64,000 nt of DNA, taken from Desulfocicer vacuolatum DSM 3385. Its GTDB lineage: Bacteria > Desulfobacterota > Desulfobacteria > Desulfobacterales > Desulfobacteraceae. Both the position numbers and the translations under genes were made by a program. Below are positions 52,594 to 62,284 of this stretch, one piece after another. The stretch covers positions 1 to 64,000 of the forward strand of contig NZ_FWXY01000006.1 of NCBI RefSeq assembly GCF_900176365.1, in the 5' to 3' direction. The notes beneath the pieces were generated by a model, which searched no databases, was not told the DNA's origin, and worked only from the letters and a program-made list of their open reading frames with translations. Each line of letters begins with the position of its first letter. Position 1 is the first letter of the stretch.

Positions 52594-54213
52594 ATGGACT
52601 CAAATTTAAAAAAATTCATGTCCAGCCATTTTGACTTTGATCAGATTAATATCTGGGAACTGTTTTGTGACATGGACCTTGGCATTCTCATGACAGATGA
52701 AAATGGGGTGATGATTTTTTATAACGACATCCAGGCCACCATTGACAAGCTGGACCCTGCCAATGTCATTGGCAGAAAAATAACCGATGTCTACAAATAT
52801 AATAACGACAGCAGCACCTGCATGCGGGTACTGGAACATGGTCGGCCCATCATCAATTATGCCCTTTCCTACCGCTCCCGGAATGCCAATGTGGGCAATA
52901 CAATCCACAGTGTTTTTCCTCTTCGTAAAAACGGCAAGGTTGTGGCCACCATCTGTTTTGTAAAGGATTATAATATCCTTGAAAGAACCATCCCTTCATT
53001 TTTAACCCCTAACAACAACAATACCTTTGCCGAAGGCACCCGCTTTACATTTGCCAGCATCATTGGATCGGCCCCGGCATTTGTGGATGCCGTAAAAAGT
53101 GCCAAAATGGCAGCGAATTCGCCGTCTCCGGTGATGCTCTACGGAGAGACCGGCACGGGAAAGGAACTTTTTGCCCAGGCCATCCATAATTTTTATTACG
53201 AAAAAACAAAGCCATACATTGATGTGAACTGTGCCGCCATTCCAGAAAACCTCATTGAAGGTATCCTGTTTGGCACCACAAAAGGGGCTTACACCGGTGC
53301 CGTGGACAGGGCCGGGCTCTTTGAAAAGGCAAACGGGGGCACTCTTTTTCTGGATGAGATAAACTCCATGCCCCTTTCCCTGCAGGGCAAGCTGCTGCGC
53401 GTTCTCCAGGAAGAAAAGGTCAGGCGCGTGGGCTCCCTTTCCAATATAGATCTGGATATAAAAGTGATCAGCTCCGTGAATACAGATCCCCGGGAGCTGG
53501 TGGGCAGTGGCAATTTCAGGATGGATCTTTTTTACCGACTGGCGGTGATTTACATTGCCATTCCGCCGCTGCGGGAACGGCTGGTGGATGTGGAGGAGCT
53601 GGGCCGGCATTTTCTCCAGAAATGCAATTGTCGCATGGGCAGAAATATTAAAAATATCGCACCGGAGGTTATTGATTTCTTCTGGAACTACAGCTGGCCC
53701 GGGAATATCCGGGAGCTGGAGCATGTCATTGAAAATGCCGTTAACATGACAGAAAAAGAAGAAACAATACTGAAACTGGAGCACTGTTATTTTGCCAATC
53801 TTCTGGGTATTTCAAACAGTGAATCTTCCCCCCATGCTCCTTGCCCCCGGCCCCGGAACAGGGGCGCCGGACATGATCCTTTGTTTGACAGACACTACGC
53901 TGAACAGGCACCGGCCCCTCCCCCTCCATGGCCCCCTTCCCCATGGAAAACATCGCTTGCAAAGGGAGTAACTGCTCCATGCGATTCTCCTCCGGCGTCC
54001 ACCGGGGCCCATGTTGCCCCTTCCACCGGGGATCTGGCCCATAAAAAGCGTTTGCTTGAGGAGTCCACCATTTTACAGGCCCTGGAAAACAGCGCTGGTA
54101 ATATTGCCATGGCTGCAAGGCATCTTGGTCTGTCCCGTCAACTGCTCAGCTATAAAATTAATAAATTAAACCTTCGTCCAAAATTATATGAGATAAAGCT
54201 CAATCAATCATAG
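52594..54213 (+). CDS. PAS-AAA-Fis sigma-54-dependent activator (RocR-like)
   Basis: A 539-residue enhancer-binding protein: N-terminal PAS-like sensor (about 20-130), AAA+ domain with Walker A GETGTGKE (about 185), GAYTGA (about 231) and TLFLDEINSM, then an unusual Pro/Cys-rich linker of about 110 residues (HAPCPRPRN; APAPPPPWPP) and a Fis helix-turn-helix (AARHLGLSRQLLSYKINKL). The ATG at 52594 has AAGGA at nine bases; an earlier ATG at 52567 lacks a site. A -24/-12 promoter before the BCCT transporter gene downstream is the likely target. Confidence 0.88.
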   Translation: MDSNLKKFMSSHFDFDQINIWELFCDMDLGILMTDENGVMIFYNDIQATIDKLDPANVIGRKITDVYKYNNDSSTCMRVLEHGRPIINYALSYRSRNANVGNTIHSVFPLRKNGKVVATICFVKDYNILERTIPSFLTPNNNNTFAEGTRFTFASIIGSAPAFVDAVKSAKMAANSPSPVMLYGETGTGKELFAQAIHNFYYEKTKPYIDVNCAAIPENLIEGILFGTTKGAYTGAVDRAGLFEKANGGTLFLDEINSMPLSLQGKLLRVLQEEKVRRVGSLSNIDLDIKVISSVNTDPRELVGSGNFRMDLFYRLAVIYIAIPPLRERLVDVEELGRHFLQKCNCRMGRNIKNIAPEVIDFFWNYSWPGNIRELEHVIENAVNMTEKEETILKLEHCYFANLLGISNSESSPHAPCPRPRNRGAGHDPLFDRHYAEQAPAPPPPWPPSPWKTSLAKGVTAPCDSPPASTGAHVAPSTGDLAHKKRLLEESTILQALENSAGNIAMAARHLGLSRQLLSYKINKLNLRPKLYEIKLNQS

Positions 54214-54377
54214 GCAAGAAAAGACCCATTCCCAGCGCATAAAAATTTTACAATGGGTCAAATAAATTTGACAAGTAAAAGATTTTATCTTTCCTTATTT
54301 CAATATCCTTCACAAAGACAATCGTTCCAGCCCCTTTATTCCTGCATTTTCTCTTTTAAACCTTTTTGGGTGAGCCC

Positions 54378-54391
54378 GGCATGTATATTGC
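54378..54391 (+). promoter_or_regulatory. Sigma-54 promoter of the BCCT transporter
   Basis: GGCATGTATATTGC has GG and GC exactly 10 bases apart with TTGC at -12. It lies about 175 bases before the transporter start and just after the sigma-54 activator gene. Confidence 0.65.
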
Positions 54392-54451
54392 TGATGTACA
54401 TTGCAATTGTTTAAACATGCCAGCATAAAAAACGCGTTTCCAACATGTACA

Positions 54452-54467
54452 GCCCATGACCATGGGC
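54452..54467. promoter_or_regulatory. Palindrome in BCCT leader
   Basis: GCCCATG-AC-CATGGGC, a 7-bp inverted repeat downstream of the predicted transcript start. It may be an operator or an mRNA hairpin. The rest of the 350-base gap shows no gene. Confidence 0.35.
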
Positions 54468-54565
54468 GATATTTCCATGGTCTTACGGCCTTGCAATACC
54501 GTGATTCATGGATCCAGGGCCATGGCTAACCTTGAAAATCGTTCCATATTATTAAAGGGAAAAAA

Positions 54566-56104
54566 ATGAAAGAAACAGTTCAAACAGACATATCGCCAAC
54601 CGACACCCGGGGATTTTTGGGAAAATACGATGCCACCCTTTTCTGGGGAACATTGATTCTATGTTCTGCCATCACCCTGTGGGGGATTCTTCTGCCTAAA
54701 GGATTTTCCACGGCAATGACCAGCTCCCAAAGCTGGATATCGGTGAATTTTGGCTGGTTTTTCATGCTGAGTGTGTCCATTTTTATTATATTTCTGGCAT
54801 GGGCCGGTATGAGTAAATATGGAGATATTCCTTTGGGACAGGATGGTGACAGCCCGGAATTTACCTTTTCTTCATGGATTGCCATGCTTTTCAGCTGCGG
54901 TATTGGCATTGGGTTTATATTCTGGGGGGTTGCAGAGCCCCTTTATCACTATATGTCGCCCCCTTATCTGGCCAAAGGTGCCACGCCTGAAGCAGCACCT
55001 GTGGCCATGCAGATCAGCCTGCTTCACTGGGGTATCCATGGATGGGTGTGCTATGCTGTTGCCGGTCTTGCCATTGCTTACACAACCTATCGCCTTAAGA
55101 TGCCGCTGTCCATTGCCAACTCCCTTTATGGTATCCTTGGCGAAAAAACCGGCTCCATGTGGGGAAAACTGGTGGATTTTCTGGCGGCTTTTGCCACCAT
55201 CGCAGGCATTGCTACTTCCCTTGGCATGGGGCTTATGTCCATTCGATTTGGCATTAAGCACGTTTTTGGGGCAGAACTTGGCACCACAGGTCTTGTGGCG
55301 GTGATGCTCATACTGATTGTGGGATACACCATCTCAGCGGTTTCAGGCTTGAACCGTGGCATCAAGATTTTAAGTAATTTAAACATGATCCTTGCTTTTT
55401 TTGTACTTTTGTTTTTCCTTTTTGCCGGGCCCACCCGTTTTCTTCTCAATCTCATGGTGGATTCCGTGGGGCAGTATTTTTCCAACTTGGTTTTCATGTC
55501 CTTCTGGACCGATCCCATGGCCCAGGCCAGCGAGGGTAAATGGATGGGATGGTGGACCATTTTCTACTGGTGCTGGTGGATCGCATGGGGACCCTTTGTG
55601 GGGGGATTTGTGGCCCGTATTTCCAAAGGACGCACCATCCGCGAATTTATTTTCGGTGTTATTCTTGTTCCCCTTGTCATCACCGTTGTCTGGTTCAACG
55701 TGGTGGGTGGATCAGCCCTTCATGCGGAAATCAACGGCACCCTTGAGATGTACAAGGCCATTTCCGCCGATGCCGGGTCTGGTATATTCACCCTTTTGAG
55801 TCAATACCCCCTGGGGGGTCTCATCAGTTTCATCGTTTTCTTCAATCTGATTATCTTTTTGATCACCTCTGCTGATTCAGCATCTTTTTTTGTGGGCATG
55901 ATCATCTCAGGCGGTGAACTGGAGCCCAGTACCCCCATAAAGCTTATTTTTGGTTTTCTCATTGGTTCCATCACCGTGGTGCTGCTGATAACCGGTGGAC
56001 TAAAAGCGTTACAGACCGCATCCATTGTAGCTGCGCTGCCCTTTGCATTTGTTATGCTGGGAATGGTGCTTTCCACCCTTTTACTTCTAAAAAAGGAAAA
56101 ATAA
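54566..56104 (+). CDS. BCCT-family betaine/carnitine/choline transporter
   Basis: A 512-residue, 12-segment inner-membrane transporter. Family blocks are GIGIGFIFWGVAEPLYHY (about 115) and the signature FYWCWWIAWGPFVGGFVARISKG (about 335). Such carriers import quaternary ammonium compounds with Na+ or H+. Control by sigma-54 rather than osmotic signals, and the Fe-S protein gene downstream, suggest catabolic use of betaine or a related compound rather than osmoprotection. Short hydrophilic C-terminus, unlike osmosensing BCCTs. Confidence 0.92.
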   Translation: MKETVQTDISPTDTRGFLGKYDATLFWGTLILCSAITLWGILLPKGFSTAMTSSQSWISVNFGWFFMLSVSIFIIFLAWAGMSKYGDIPLGQDGDSPEFTFSSWIAMLFSCGIGIGFIFWGVAEPLYHYMSPPYLAKGATPEAAPVAMQISLLHWGIHGWVCYAVAGLAIAYTTYRLKMPLSIANSLYGILGEKTGSMWGKLVDFLAAFATIAGIATSLGMGLMSIRFGIKHVFGAELGTTGLVAVMLILIVGYTISAVSGLNRGIKILSNLNMILAFFVLLFFLFAGPTRFLLNLMVDSVGQYFSNLVFMSFWTDPMAQASEGKWMGWWTIFYWCWWIAWGPFVGGFVARISKGRTIREFIFGVILVPLVITVVWFNVVGGSALHAEINGTLEMYKAISADAGSGIFTLLSQYPLGGLISFIVFFNLIIFLITSADSASFFVGMIISGGELEPSTPIKLIFGFLIGSITVVLLITGGLKALQTASIVAALPFAFVMLGMVLSTLLLLKKEK

Positions 56105-56186
56105 AAAAATAATACCGTTGGTCTATGGTCTATCAATTACTGCACATGATCAACGGCATTAATACGTTTTAAAATAAGGATTTTTC

Positions 56187-56996
56187 ATGAATCAAAGTGA
56201 TATCATTGCCGCATCGTCGGCCATTCTCAGAAAAGCAAAAAATTTGGGTGCGCATCTTTCAGGGTTTGCCGCTGTGGATGATCTCAGGACAGCCGGAGCA
56301 TTTACATTTGCCCCGAAAATGCCTGGCGCAGGCCAGGGCGTGGGCACCCGGGAAAGTGACATGGAACTCAACCCTGGTGAGGTAAATTGGCCTGATCATG
56401 CCCGATCCATCCTGGTCATTGCCGTGGAGCACCCCCGGGAAAAACCTGAAATGGACTGGTGGTTCGGGCGGATCTCTCCGCCGGGCAATAAAATTTTGGT
56501 GAATATTGTCAACGAGCTGTGTGAGTGGATTCCCAATACATTTGAAATAAAGCCATTCCATTTTCCCTACCATGTTGAAAAAGGTGGCATCTATTTAAAA
56601 GATGCCGCAGCCATGGCAGGTCTTGGGTGCATTGGTCGCAACAATATGCTGGTAACCCCGGAATTTGGTCCACGGGTGAGGCTCCGGGCCATGGCCCTGG
56701 ATATAGCAGTTCCATCCACCGGACCCACAGGATTTAACCCCTGTAGTCAGTGTGGCGATATTTGCCGCAATGCCTGTCCCCAGAATGCGTTTGGGAAAAC
56801 AATGTACACGGCCCGGAAATACGGTCAAACCGTTCTTCCGGCACGGGACGGCACCTATGCACGCCCCACCTGCAATCAGCAGATGGAAAAAAACATTGCC
56901 CTTGCCAAAGAGGAATCGGGCCAAGGGTTTGATAAACCGGTGAAGATCATTAAATACTGCCGGGTGTGCGAACAAAGCTGTCCCGTGGGTAAATAA
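56187..56996 (+). CDS. QueG-like double 4Fe-4S protein
   Basis: A 269-residue protein related to epoxyqueuosine reductase/reductive dehalogenase-type Fe-S proteins. The central region GGIYLKDAAAMAGLGCIGRNNMLVTPEFGPRVRL matches the QueG corrinoid-binding region, and two cluster motifs follow: CSQCGDICRNACP and, at the very C-terminus, CRVCEQSCPVGK. QueG's C-terminal HEAT repeats are absent. AAGGA precedes the ATG, 82 bases after the BCCT gene. It may be a cobalamin-linked reductase or activator in quaternary-amine metabolism; this is inferred from context. Confidence 0.75.
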   Translation: MNQSDIIAASSAILRKAKNLGAHLSGFAAVDDLRTAGAFTFAPKMPGAGQGVGTRESDMELNPGEVNWPDHARSILVIAVEHPREKPEMDWWFGRISPPGNKILVNIVNELCEWIPNTFEIKPFHFPYHVEKGGIYLKDAAAMAGLGCIGRNNMLVTPEFGPRVRLRAMALDIAVPSTGPTGFNPCSQCGDICRNACPQNAFGKTMYTARKYGQTVLPARDGTYARPTCNQQMEKNIALAKEESGQGFDKPVKIIKYCRVCEQSCPVGK

Positions 56997-57001
56997 ACGT
57001 A

Positions 57002-57913
57002 TCAGCTTGTCTGTTTTGTGGGGTTAAGCTTGAGTGCCTTTATCGGTTTTTTCTTCAACATAAAAAGATTTCCGCTTAAAATCAGCATAACACCGGTCAC
57101 AGACTCCAGGGTCCAGTGATAGTTTTCCCAGACGGTGGAGATCAAAAGCGCCACAATGGGAAAAATCAAGGTGGCATAGGCGGCCCGGTCGGCACCAATA
57201 CGTCCGATGAGGGATAGATAGCAGCCAAAGGCCACAATGGAACCAAACACGGCCAGGTAGATTAAAGAAGTCGTGTAGGAAAAGGAGATCACAAAGGTAA
57301 AGGATTTTCCTGTCAGGATGACCAGCAGCATCATAAAAAATGCGCCATAGGCCATGCCATAGGCATTGGTTTGAATGACAGGAAGTCCTTGTTTTTGATT
57401 CCGGGCAGAAATAATATTGCCAAGGGAAGCCATATAGGTTGCGGCAAAACCCAGTATCACTCCGGTGATGCCACCATCCCCCAGATGAAATCCTGCCACT
57501 TCAGGGCGAAATACCATGACAATTCCTAAAAGCCCCAATATGCCGCCGGCAATGACTTTGGTGTCAAAGGGCGTTTTTAAGAACAAAAAACCATTGATCA
57601 TATTCATGACCAGGACGGTGGAGAAGATAACCGCTGCCAACCCACTGGTGAGATGGATTTCTGCCACATAAAAAAGCCAGTAGTTGAATCCAAATAAAAG
57701 GGCTCCCTGCAAAGCCATGAACTTGTGATCTTTCAGGGAAAATCGCATGTTCAATCGGGTGATACGACACCATGCAAGAAGGATCACAGCAGCCAGGAAG
57801 AATCGATACACCACTGACACCAGAGGATCCACTGTTCCCAGTTGAAACTTGATGGCAAGCCAGGTGGAGCCCCATATGAGAATGGTTAAGAGATAAAACA
57901 GAATATTTTGCAT
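57002..57913 (-). CDS. EamA/DMT-family transporter
   Basis: A 303-residue inner-membrane protein with ten hydrophobic segments in two EamA repeats (ILIWGSTWLAIKFQLG at the start; GGILGLLGIVMVFRPE at the end of the first repeat). Members export amino acids, metabolites or drugs. It converges on the QueG-like gene with a 5-base gap and has no operon partner. A weak site GGATCT precedes the ATG. Confidence 0.88.
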   Translation of the reverse strand: MQNILFYLLTILIWGSTWLAIKFQLGTVDPLVSVVYRFFLAAVILLAWCRITRLNMRFSLKDHKFMALQGALLFGFNYWLFYVAEIHLTSGLAAVIFSTVLVMNMINGFLFLKTPFDTKVIAGGILGLLGIVMVFRPEVAGFHLGDGGITGVILGFAATYMASLGNIISARNQKQGLPVIQTNAYGMAYGAFFMMLLVILTGKSFTFVISFSYTTSLIYLAVFGSIVAFGCYLSLIGRIGADRAAYATLIFPIVALLISTVWENYHWTLESVTGVMLILSGNLFMLKKKPIKALKLNPTKQTS

Positions 57914-58069
57914 TTTTTTTAGATCCTTTTTGAATTTACAGGGTGCCTTTTGGTTATGTGTGGCATTCTCGGGGAGCTTTGATGTCTATTTGAATGGGGC
58001 TGAGGTTATTATAAAATTTGATTCATATCAATGATAAAGTTTTACCGTAAAATTTGGTTTTGGTGGTTT

Positions 58070-58165
58070 TTATATAACTGCCACGGGCAGACCGCATTCT
58101 GACCTCGCTCCGCCCACAACAAAGTTAGAAATATTCCCCCTGGTTAACGGAGTATTTCATATAAA
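58070..58165 (+). repeat. Family B two-hairpin repeat, copy B6
   Basis: Starts TATATAACTGCCACGGGCAG; second stem GAAATAtTCC/GGAGTATTTC. It abuts the A3 repeat, as B1 abuts A1. Confidence 0.85.
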
Positions 58166-58182
58166 CGGGCATCTCCTTTCGG

Positions 58183-58340
58183 ACACAACAAATATAGGGT
58201 CGTAGACGCGGAGCCAAATGGTATTATACCGCCGCCCCCCGATGGGCAATGGGCCCGGACCGGAACTGTAGACAGCTCAATTGTCCGGTTCCTATTACCC
58301 ATCGGGGGGCGGCTCTGCTGAGGTTGGCTTGGAGGCAGCC
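58183..58340 (+). repeat. GC-rich long-hairpin repeat (family A), copy A3
   Basis: Nearly identical to A1 over its full length, including TATAGGGTCGTAGACGCGG, the C-rich arm with GATGGGCAAT, and the mirrored arm ending ATCGGGGGGCGG. The C/G runs differ by one or two bases between copies on both arms, keeping the stem paired. Confidence 0.9.
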
Positions 58341-58460
58341 TTTTTTTATAACGGCCATGATGCGCTGCATCACAACAAATAATGAAAGTCTATTATAAAA
58401 ATATCCGAATGGTTCTACCGTTCTGTATATGTCTGAAATTATGATATTTAAAATTACTTT

Positions 58461-58556
58461 CTTATAAAACGCCACGGGCGGACCGCATACTGACCCCGTT
58501 CTGCCCATAACGAAGCTTGAAAGTCCTGCCTGGTTTGACGGACTTTCATATAAAAC
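58461..58556 (+). repeat. Family B two-hairpin repeat, copy B7
   Basis: First stem GGGCGGA/TTCTGCCC (with G-U pairs); second stem GAAAGTCC/GGACTTTC, perfect and different in sequence from other copies. Confidence 0.85.
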
Positions 58557-58625
58557 CGCCATGGGCAGACTTTGTTCTGATTTCGTTGTGGGTGGAACCG
58601 CGTTAAATACGGTCTACCATGGTAC
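58553..58625 (+). repeat. Rearranged family B repeat, copy B8
   Basis: Begins AACCGCCATGGGCAGAC directly after B7, then turns back on itself through GTGGGTGGAACCGCG...ACGGTCTACCATGG, so its two halves look like head-to-head repeat starts that form one hairpin. The 200 bases from here to the helicase gene hold nothing else recognisable. Confidence 0.6.
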
Positions 58626-58834
58626 TTATTCAGATTATACAAAATATGAAAACCAGGTTTTCAAATCAAGATTTGCCTTTTTATTGTTTAAAATATAGTC
58701 TTTGACAGATTTTTTCCCTTAATGTATGTTTTTCAAGTAACTTTATCATACTGAAATGCTTCTCTGGTTTGGGCTAATGTATCATGCCGTTGGGGTTTTT
58801 TCCAGATATCTGACTCATTAAAGGGGAAGTGCTT

Positions 58835-61800
58835 TTGTCATTTGATACCCATGATTTGAATTACGCCATGGACAATGACGTCCCTTTATTTTCCTGCCTG
58901 GATATTTTAAGGCAATTTCCTTCCCAATCCAAAAATCAATACATAGACATTCTGAATACGGTGCGACATGCTGTGGATAATGATCATGCCTTGTTTTCAT
59001 GGCGGGGGATTGAGCCGACATGCAGTGATGTTTCTTATGATAGCACTTCTTTGTCTGCACACTCAACATCTTTTAACAGGCTGCTACAACAATTATCCCA
59101 CCAGGCAATGACATTGCTTGGGTTGGAAACCCCCAGATCTTCCCAGCACAATTCACTTCATAAAACTATGGATTTTAAGGGGTTTCGTAAATTCATTTGT
59201 TATCTTATTGAATGTGTCCAACAGGAAGCGGGAGCCGTGGCACAACATTTTGAAGATCAGGAGGGAGAGCAATTTACTTATATTCCCCTGCATGGCAACT
59301 GGATGCCTCATCCAGGGAAGGCCTTTATGGGATTTGTTCCACCAAAGGCGGATCATGCTGCTTTACTCAATCGCCTGGCTGGCAAAAACCCGGGAATGTC
59401 TGTGGTGTTGGGCTATCCTGTGGAGGTATGGAGCCTTCCCCAGGCTCACAAAAATATCCTCTCCAGTAGCATTGTAAAGCCTGTGTTTCAGGTAAAAGTA
59501 TCTTATGACCCTGTTCGCAGGTGTTTTTTTTGCAATGATCCAGTGACGGAGGTGAATTCTTCCTGGCTGAATAAACGATTAAAACGTTTGGATCAGAAAA
59601 AAGCCTTTCTCACGGCCTGCGGCTTCATGGATATTGATGAAGGGTCTGGAAGTTATTCAGAAAACAGTTCCCAGTCCCTGCGGCATCTGACGTCCACTCT
59701 TTCCGTCATGTTTCCTCAATTGATTAAAGAACCCCTTTCTCCGAATCGTGTGCAGGACGAATCTTTGAAAGGAAAAGCATCAGGTATATACAATCGTGCT
59801 GTTTTAATGATGGGAAAAAGGGGGAAATATGTCAAGACCCTGCTTTCCGAGCTTCAACATATTGCACAATGTTCAGAAACGGAGTTAAGAGACACGGCAT
59901 TGGGAGGGCTTTTTCCTAATGATGAGGCCTGTGAGGTGTTGTCCAGCCAGGATGAGCATTCTGCTATTCTGGATGTTCTTCCCATGAATGCGGCCCAGCG
60001 CCGGGCCGTTAGTGCTTTACAGCGGGCCAAACAGACGGTGATCACCGGGCCACCCGGTACGGGTAAAAGTCAGGTGGCTGCCACAACCATGGCTGGCATG
60101 CGACTACGGGGTGAGAGCGTATTATTTGCCAGTAAAAATCACAAGGCCGTTGATGCAGTTATGGAACGCCTTAAAGTTGAAGACGGTCGTCCCTATGTGG
60201 TGCGTGCCAATTCCAAGGATGACCCGAATTTAAAGGTTACGTTTCAGACTGTGATTCAAATTTTGCTGGAAGGCGGTCATGATTTTGAAGCTGAAAAAAA
60301 ATGTGTAGCATTGTTGAAAGATGTAGAAAAACAGCTTGAAATTCGTGGAGCCAGAGAGAAAATGGCTCGAAAGATTAACAGGCTTGGAAGCCACATGGCC
60401 AAACAGGAAGAAGCTGCGGCTTTTCATGCACTGGGTCTGCCCGAGTCCTTTTGTGAAAAAGTAGGTAAATTTCCAGAAATTTTTCCGGTTGTCTGGACAG
60501 AGGTATTGGAGAACATTGTGACTTCTCTGCAACATGACCCATGGATGAAGATGCTTTCTGCCCGTTTTCAGCTTGCCCTGTTGCGTTTTAAAAAATATTT
60601 CAAGAAATCTGATTTGCCCGGTTTACCCGGATTTTCCTGTGCAATCAGGCATGGAGGGCTCACTGCCCTGGAGGCAGATCTTGCCACCTTACGTCAAATG
60701 GCCCTTTATGCAGATGCCGTACAAAAAGGCAGGAAAGCTGCGAAAAATTTGAGACCCCTTCCTGCTGTGGATGTCCTTTATAAAAGAATTGCGGTCTTGT
60801 CAGAAAAGATTCAATCAATCACCCAGGAGCTTTTACCACTTGATCTATCTGCCCGAAGCAGTGGCTTGCCCCGGGGGGATGCGCGTGAAAGATTGGCAAA
60901 CCTTCGGGCTGCTTTGAGAGGATTGTCCAGTGGTATGATGACGGAGACTGTCTCCCGTCAAACCCTGGAACAGGTGAAAGATGATATTGCGCTTTTACTC
61001 AAACATTTTCCCTGCTGGGCGGTGACAAATTTATCGGTGGGTTCACGTTTACCCCTGGTGCCGGGGATGTTTGACCTGGCTATTGTGGATGAAGCCAGTC
61101 AATGTGATATGGCCTCGGCCATCCCGATTCTATACCGGGCACGCCGGGTGGGTGTCATTGGTGATCCCTTTCAGCTCAGGCATATTGCCCATCTCGGCAT
61201 GGGGCAGGATGCCATGATTCGTCAGGGGACGGGGTTTACCCATTATTCTGACAACCGGTTTTCCTATGCTCAAACCTCTCTTTACGATCTCTTTGCAGAA
61301 TCCAGAGGTGTGGAGCCGGTGTTCCTTAATGAAACTTATCGTAACCATGGGGAAATTGCCGGATATTCCAATGACGCTTTTTATCATAACAGGCTCCGGG
61401 TGGCAGTTGATCCGGCTCGTTTGAATATTCCACCTGGCACACGTCCCGGGATGCATTGGACAAGGGTGGAAGCTGAAATATTAAGCGGGGGCCCCAGTGG
61501 ATGCCATTGCCCGGAAGAGTGTGAAAAGGTGGTTCAGGTGATTGTTGATCTTCTGGAAACGGGTTTTCGGGGAAGTATCGGTGTGGTGAGCCCCTTTCGA
61601 CAGCAGGCCAACAGAATCAATGATGCCCTGTATGAAAAACAGATTTCCCATAAGATTATGGAAGAAACCCGCCTGCATGTGGATACCTCCCACGGATTCC
61701 AGGGAGATGAGCGGGATATTATGTTTTTCAGTCTTTGCGCCGGGCCGGATATGCCCCGGGGTTCACTTCATTTTTTAAGGGAGCAAGGGAATTTGTTTAA

Positions 61801-62284
61801 TGTGGCGGTCAGCCGGGCCCGGGCCGTGCTTCATGTGGTAGGGAATCAATCATGGGCACGCACCTGCGGTATCAAACACATTGAACAGCTTGCTGTGGAG
61901 CGATCAAGGCAAAAATCAGGTGGTGGTGCTCAGGGCCCCTGGGCTCCCCATGATTCCCCATGGGAAAAAGTGCTGTACATCGCCTTGAAGGATAGGGGAC
62001 TTGAGCCCATTGCCCAGTACCCGGTGGCCGGAAGAAGACTGGACATAGCATTGGTCCGAAATGGTGACAACCCATTAAAGCTGGACATAGAGGTGGACGG
62101 TGACAGGTACCATAGGAATCCGGATGGTTCCCGGAAACAGGAAGATCTCTGGCGGGATTATCAGCTCAGAGGATTGGGTTGGGATATAAAACGTTTTTGG
62201 GTGTACCAATTGAAGGAAAATCTGGACGGATGTGTGAATTCAATCCTCAAAATATGGAGAGGTTCTGATGACGGATTCAGATGA
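58835..62284 (+). CDS. SF1 (Upf1/Dna2-like) helicase fused to a C-terminal PD-(D/E)XK-type nuclease
   Basis: A protein of about 1149 residues. The first 380 residues are unrecognised. The helicase core has Walker A ITGPPGTGKSQVA (about 403), SKNHKAVDAVMERL, Walker B IVDEASQCDMASAIPIL (about 753), GDPFQLRHI, the motif V block DTSHGFQGDERDI and motif VI NVAVSRARAVLHVVG (about 990). An insertion of about 300 residues separates motifs Ia and II. The C-terminus (1050-1145) has a Vsr/DUF559-like nuclease pattern: GRRLDIALV, LDIEVDGDRYH, RDYQLRGLGWDIKRFWVYQL. A TTG at 58835 is preferred (AAGGGGA seven bases before) over a GTG at 58829. First gene of a three-gene overlapping operon. Confidence 0.8.
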   Translation: MSFDTHDLNYAMDNDVPLFSCLDILRQFPSQSKNQYIDILNTVRHAVDNDHALFSWRGIEPTCSDVSYDSTSLSAHSTSFNRLLQQLSHQAMTLLGLETPRSSQHNSLHKTMDFKGFRKFICYLIECVQQEAGAVAQHFEDQEGEQFTYIPLHGNWMPHPGKAFMGFVPPKADHAALLNRLAGKNPGMSVVLGYPVEVWSLPQAHKNILSSSIVKPVFQVKVSYDPVRRCFFCNDPVTEVNSSWLNKRLKRLDQKKAFLTACGFMDIDEGSGSYSENSSQSLRHLTSTLSVMFPQLIKEPLSPNRVQDESLKGKASGIYNRAVLMMGKRGKYVKTLLSELQHIAQCSETELRDTALGGLFPNDEACEVLSSQDEHSAILDVLPMNAAQRRAVSALQRAKQTVITGPPGTGKSQVAATTMAGMRLRGESVLFASKNHKAVDAVMERLKVEDGRPYVVRANSKDDPNLKVTFQTVIQILLEGGHDFEAEKKCVALLKDVEKQLEIRGAREKMARKINRLGSHMAKQEEAAAFHALGLPESFCEKVGKFPEIFPVVWTEVLENIVTSLQHDPWMKMLSARFQLALLRFKKYFKKSDLPGLPGFSCAIRHGGLTALEADLATLRQMALYADAVQKGRKAAKNLRPLPAVDVLYKRIAVLSEKIQSITQELLPLDLSARSSGLPRGDARERLANLRAALRGLSSGMMTETVSRQTLEQVKDDIALLLKHFPCWAVTNLSVGSRLPLVPGMFDLAIVDEASQCDMASAIPILYRARRVGVIGDPFQLRHIAHLGMGQDAMIRQGTGFTHYSDNRFSYAQTSLYDLFAESRGVEPVFLNETYRNHGEIAGYSNDAFYHNRLRVAVDPARLNIPPGTRPGMHWTRVEAEILSGGPSGCHCPEECEKVVQVIVDLLETGFRGSIGVVSPFRQQANRINDALYEKQISHKIMEETRLHVDTSHGFQGDERDIMFFSLCAGPDMPRGSLHFLREQGNLFNVAVSRARAVLHVVGNQSWARTCGIKHIEQLAVERSRQKSGGGAQGPWAPHDSPWEKVLYIALKDRGLEPIAQYPVAGRRLDIALVRNGDNPLKLDIEVDGDRYHRNPDGSRKQEDLWRDYQLRGLGWDIKRFWVYQLKENLDGCVNSILKIWRGSDDGFR

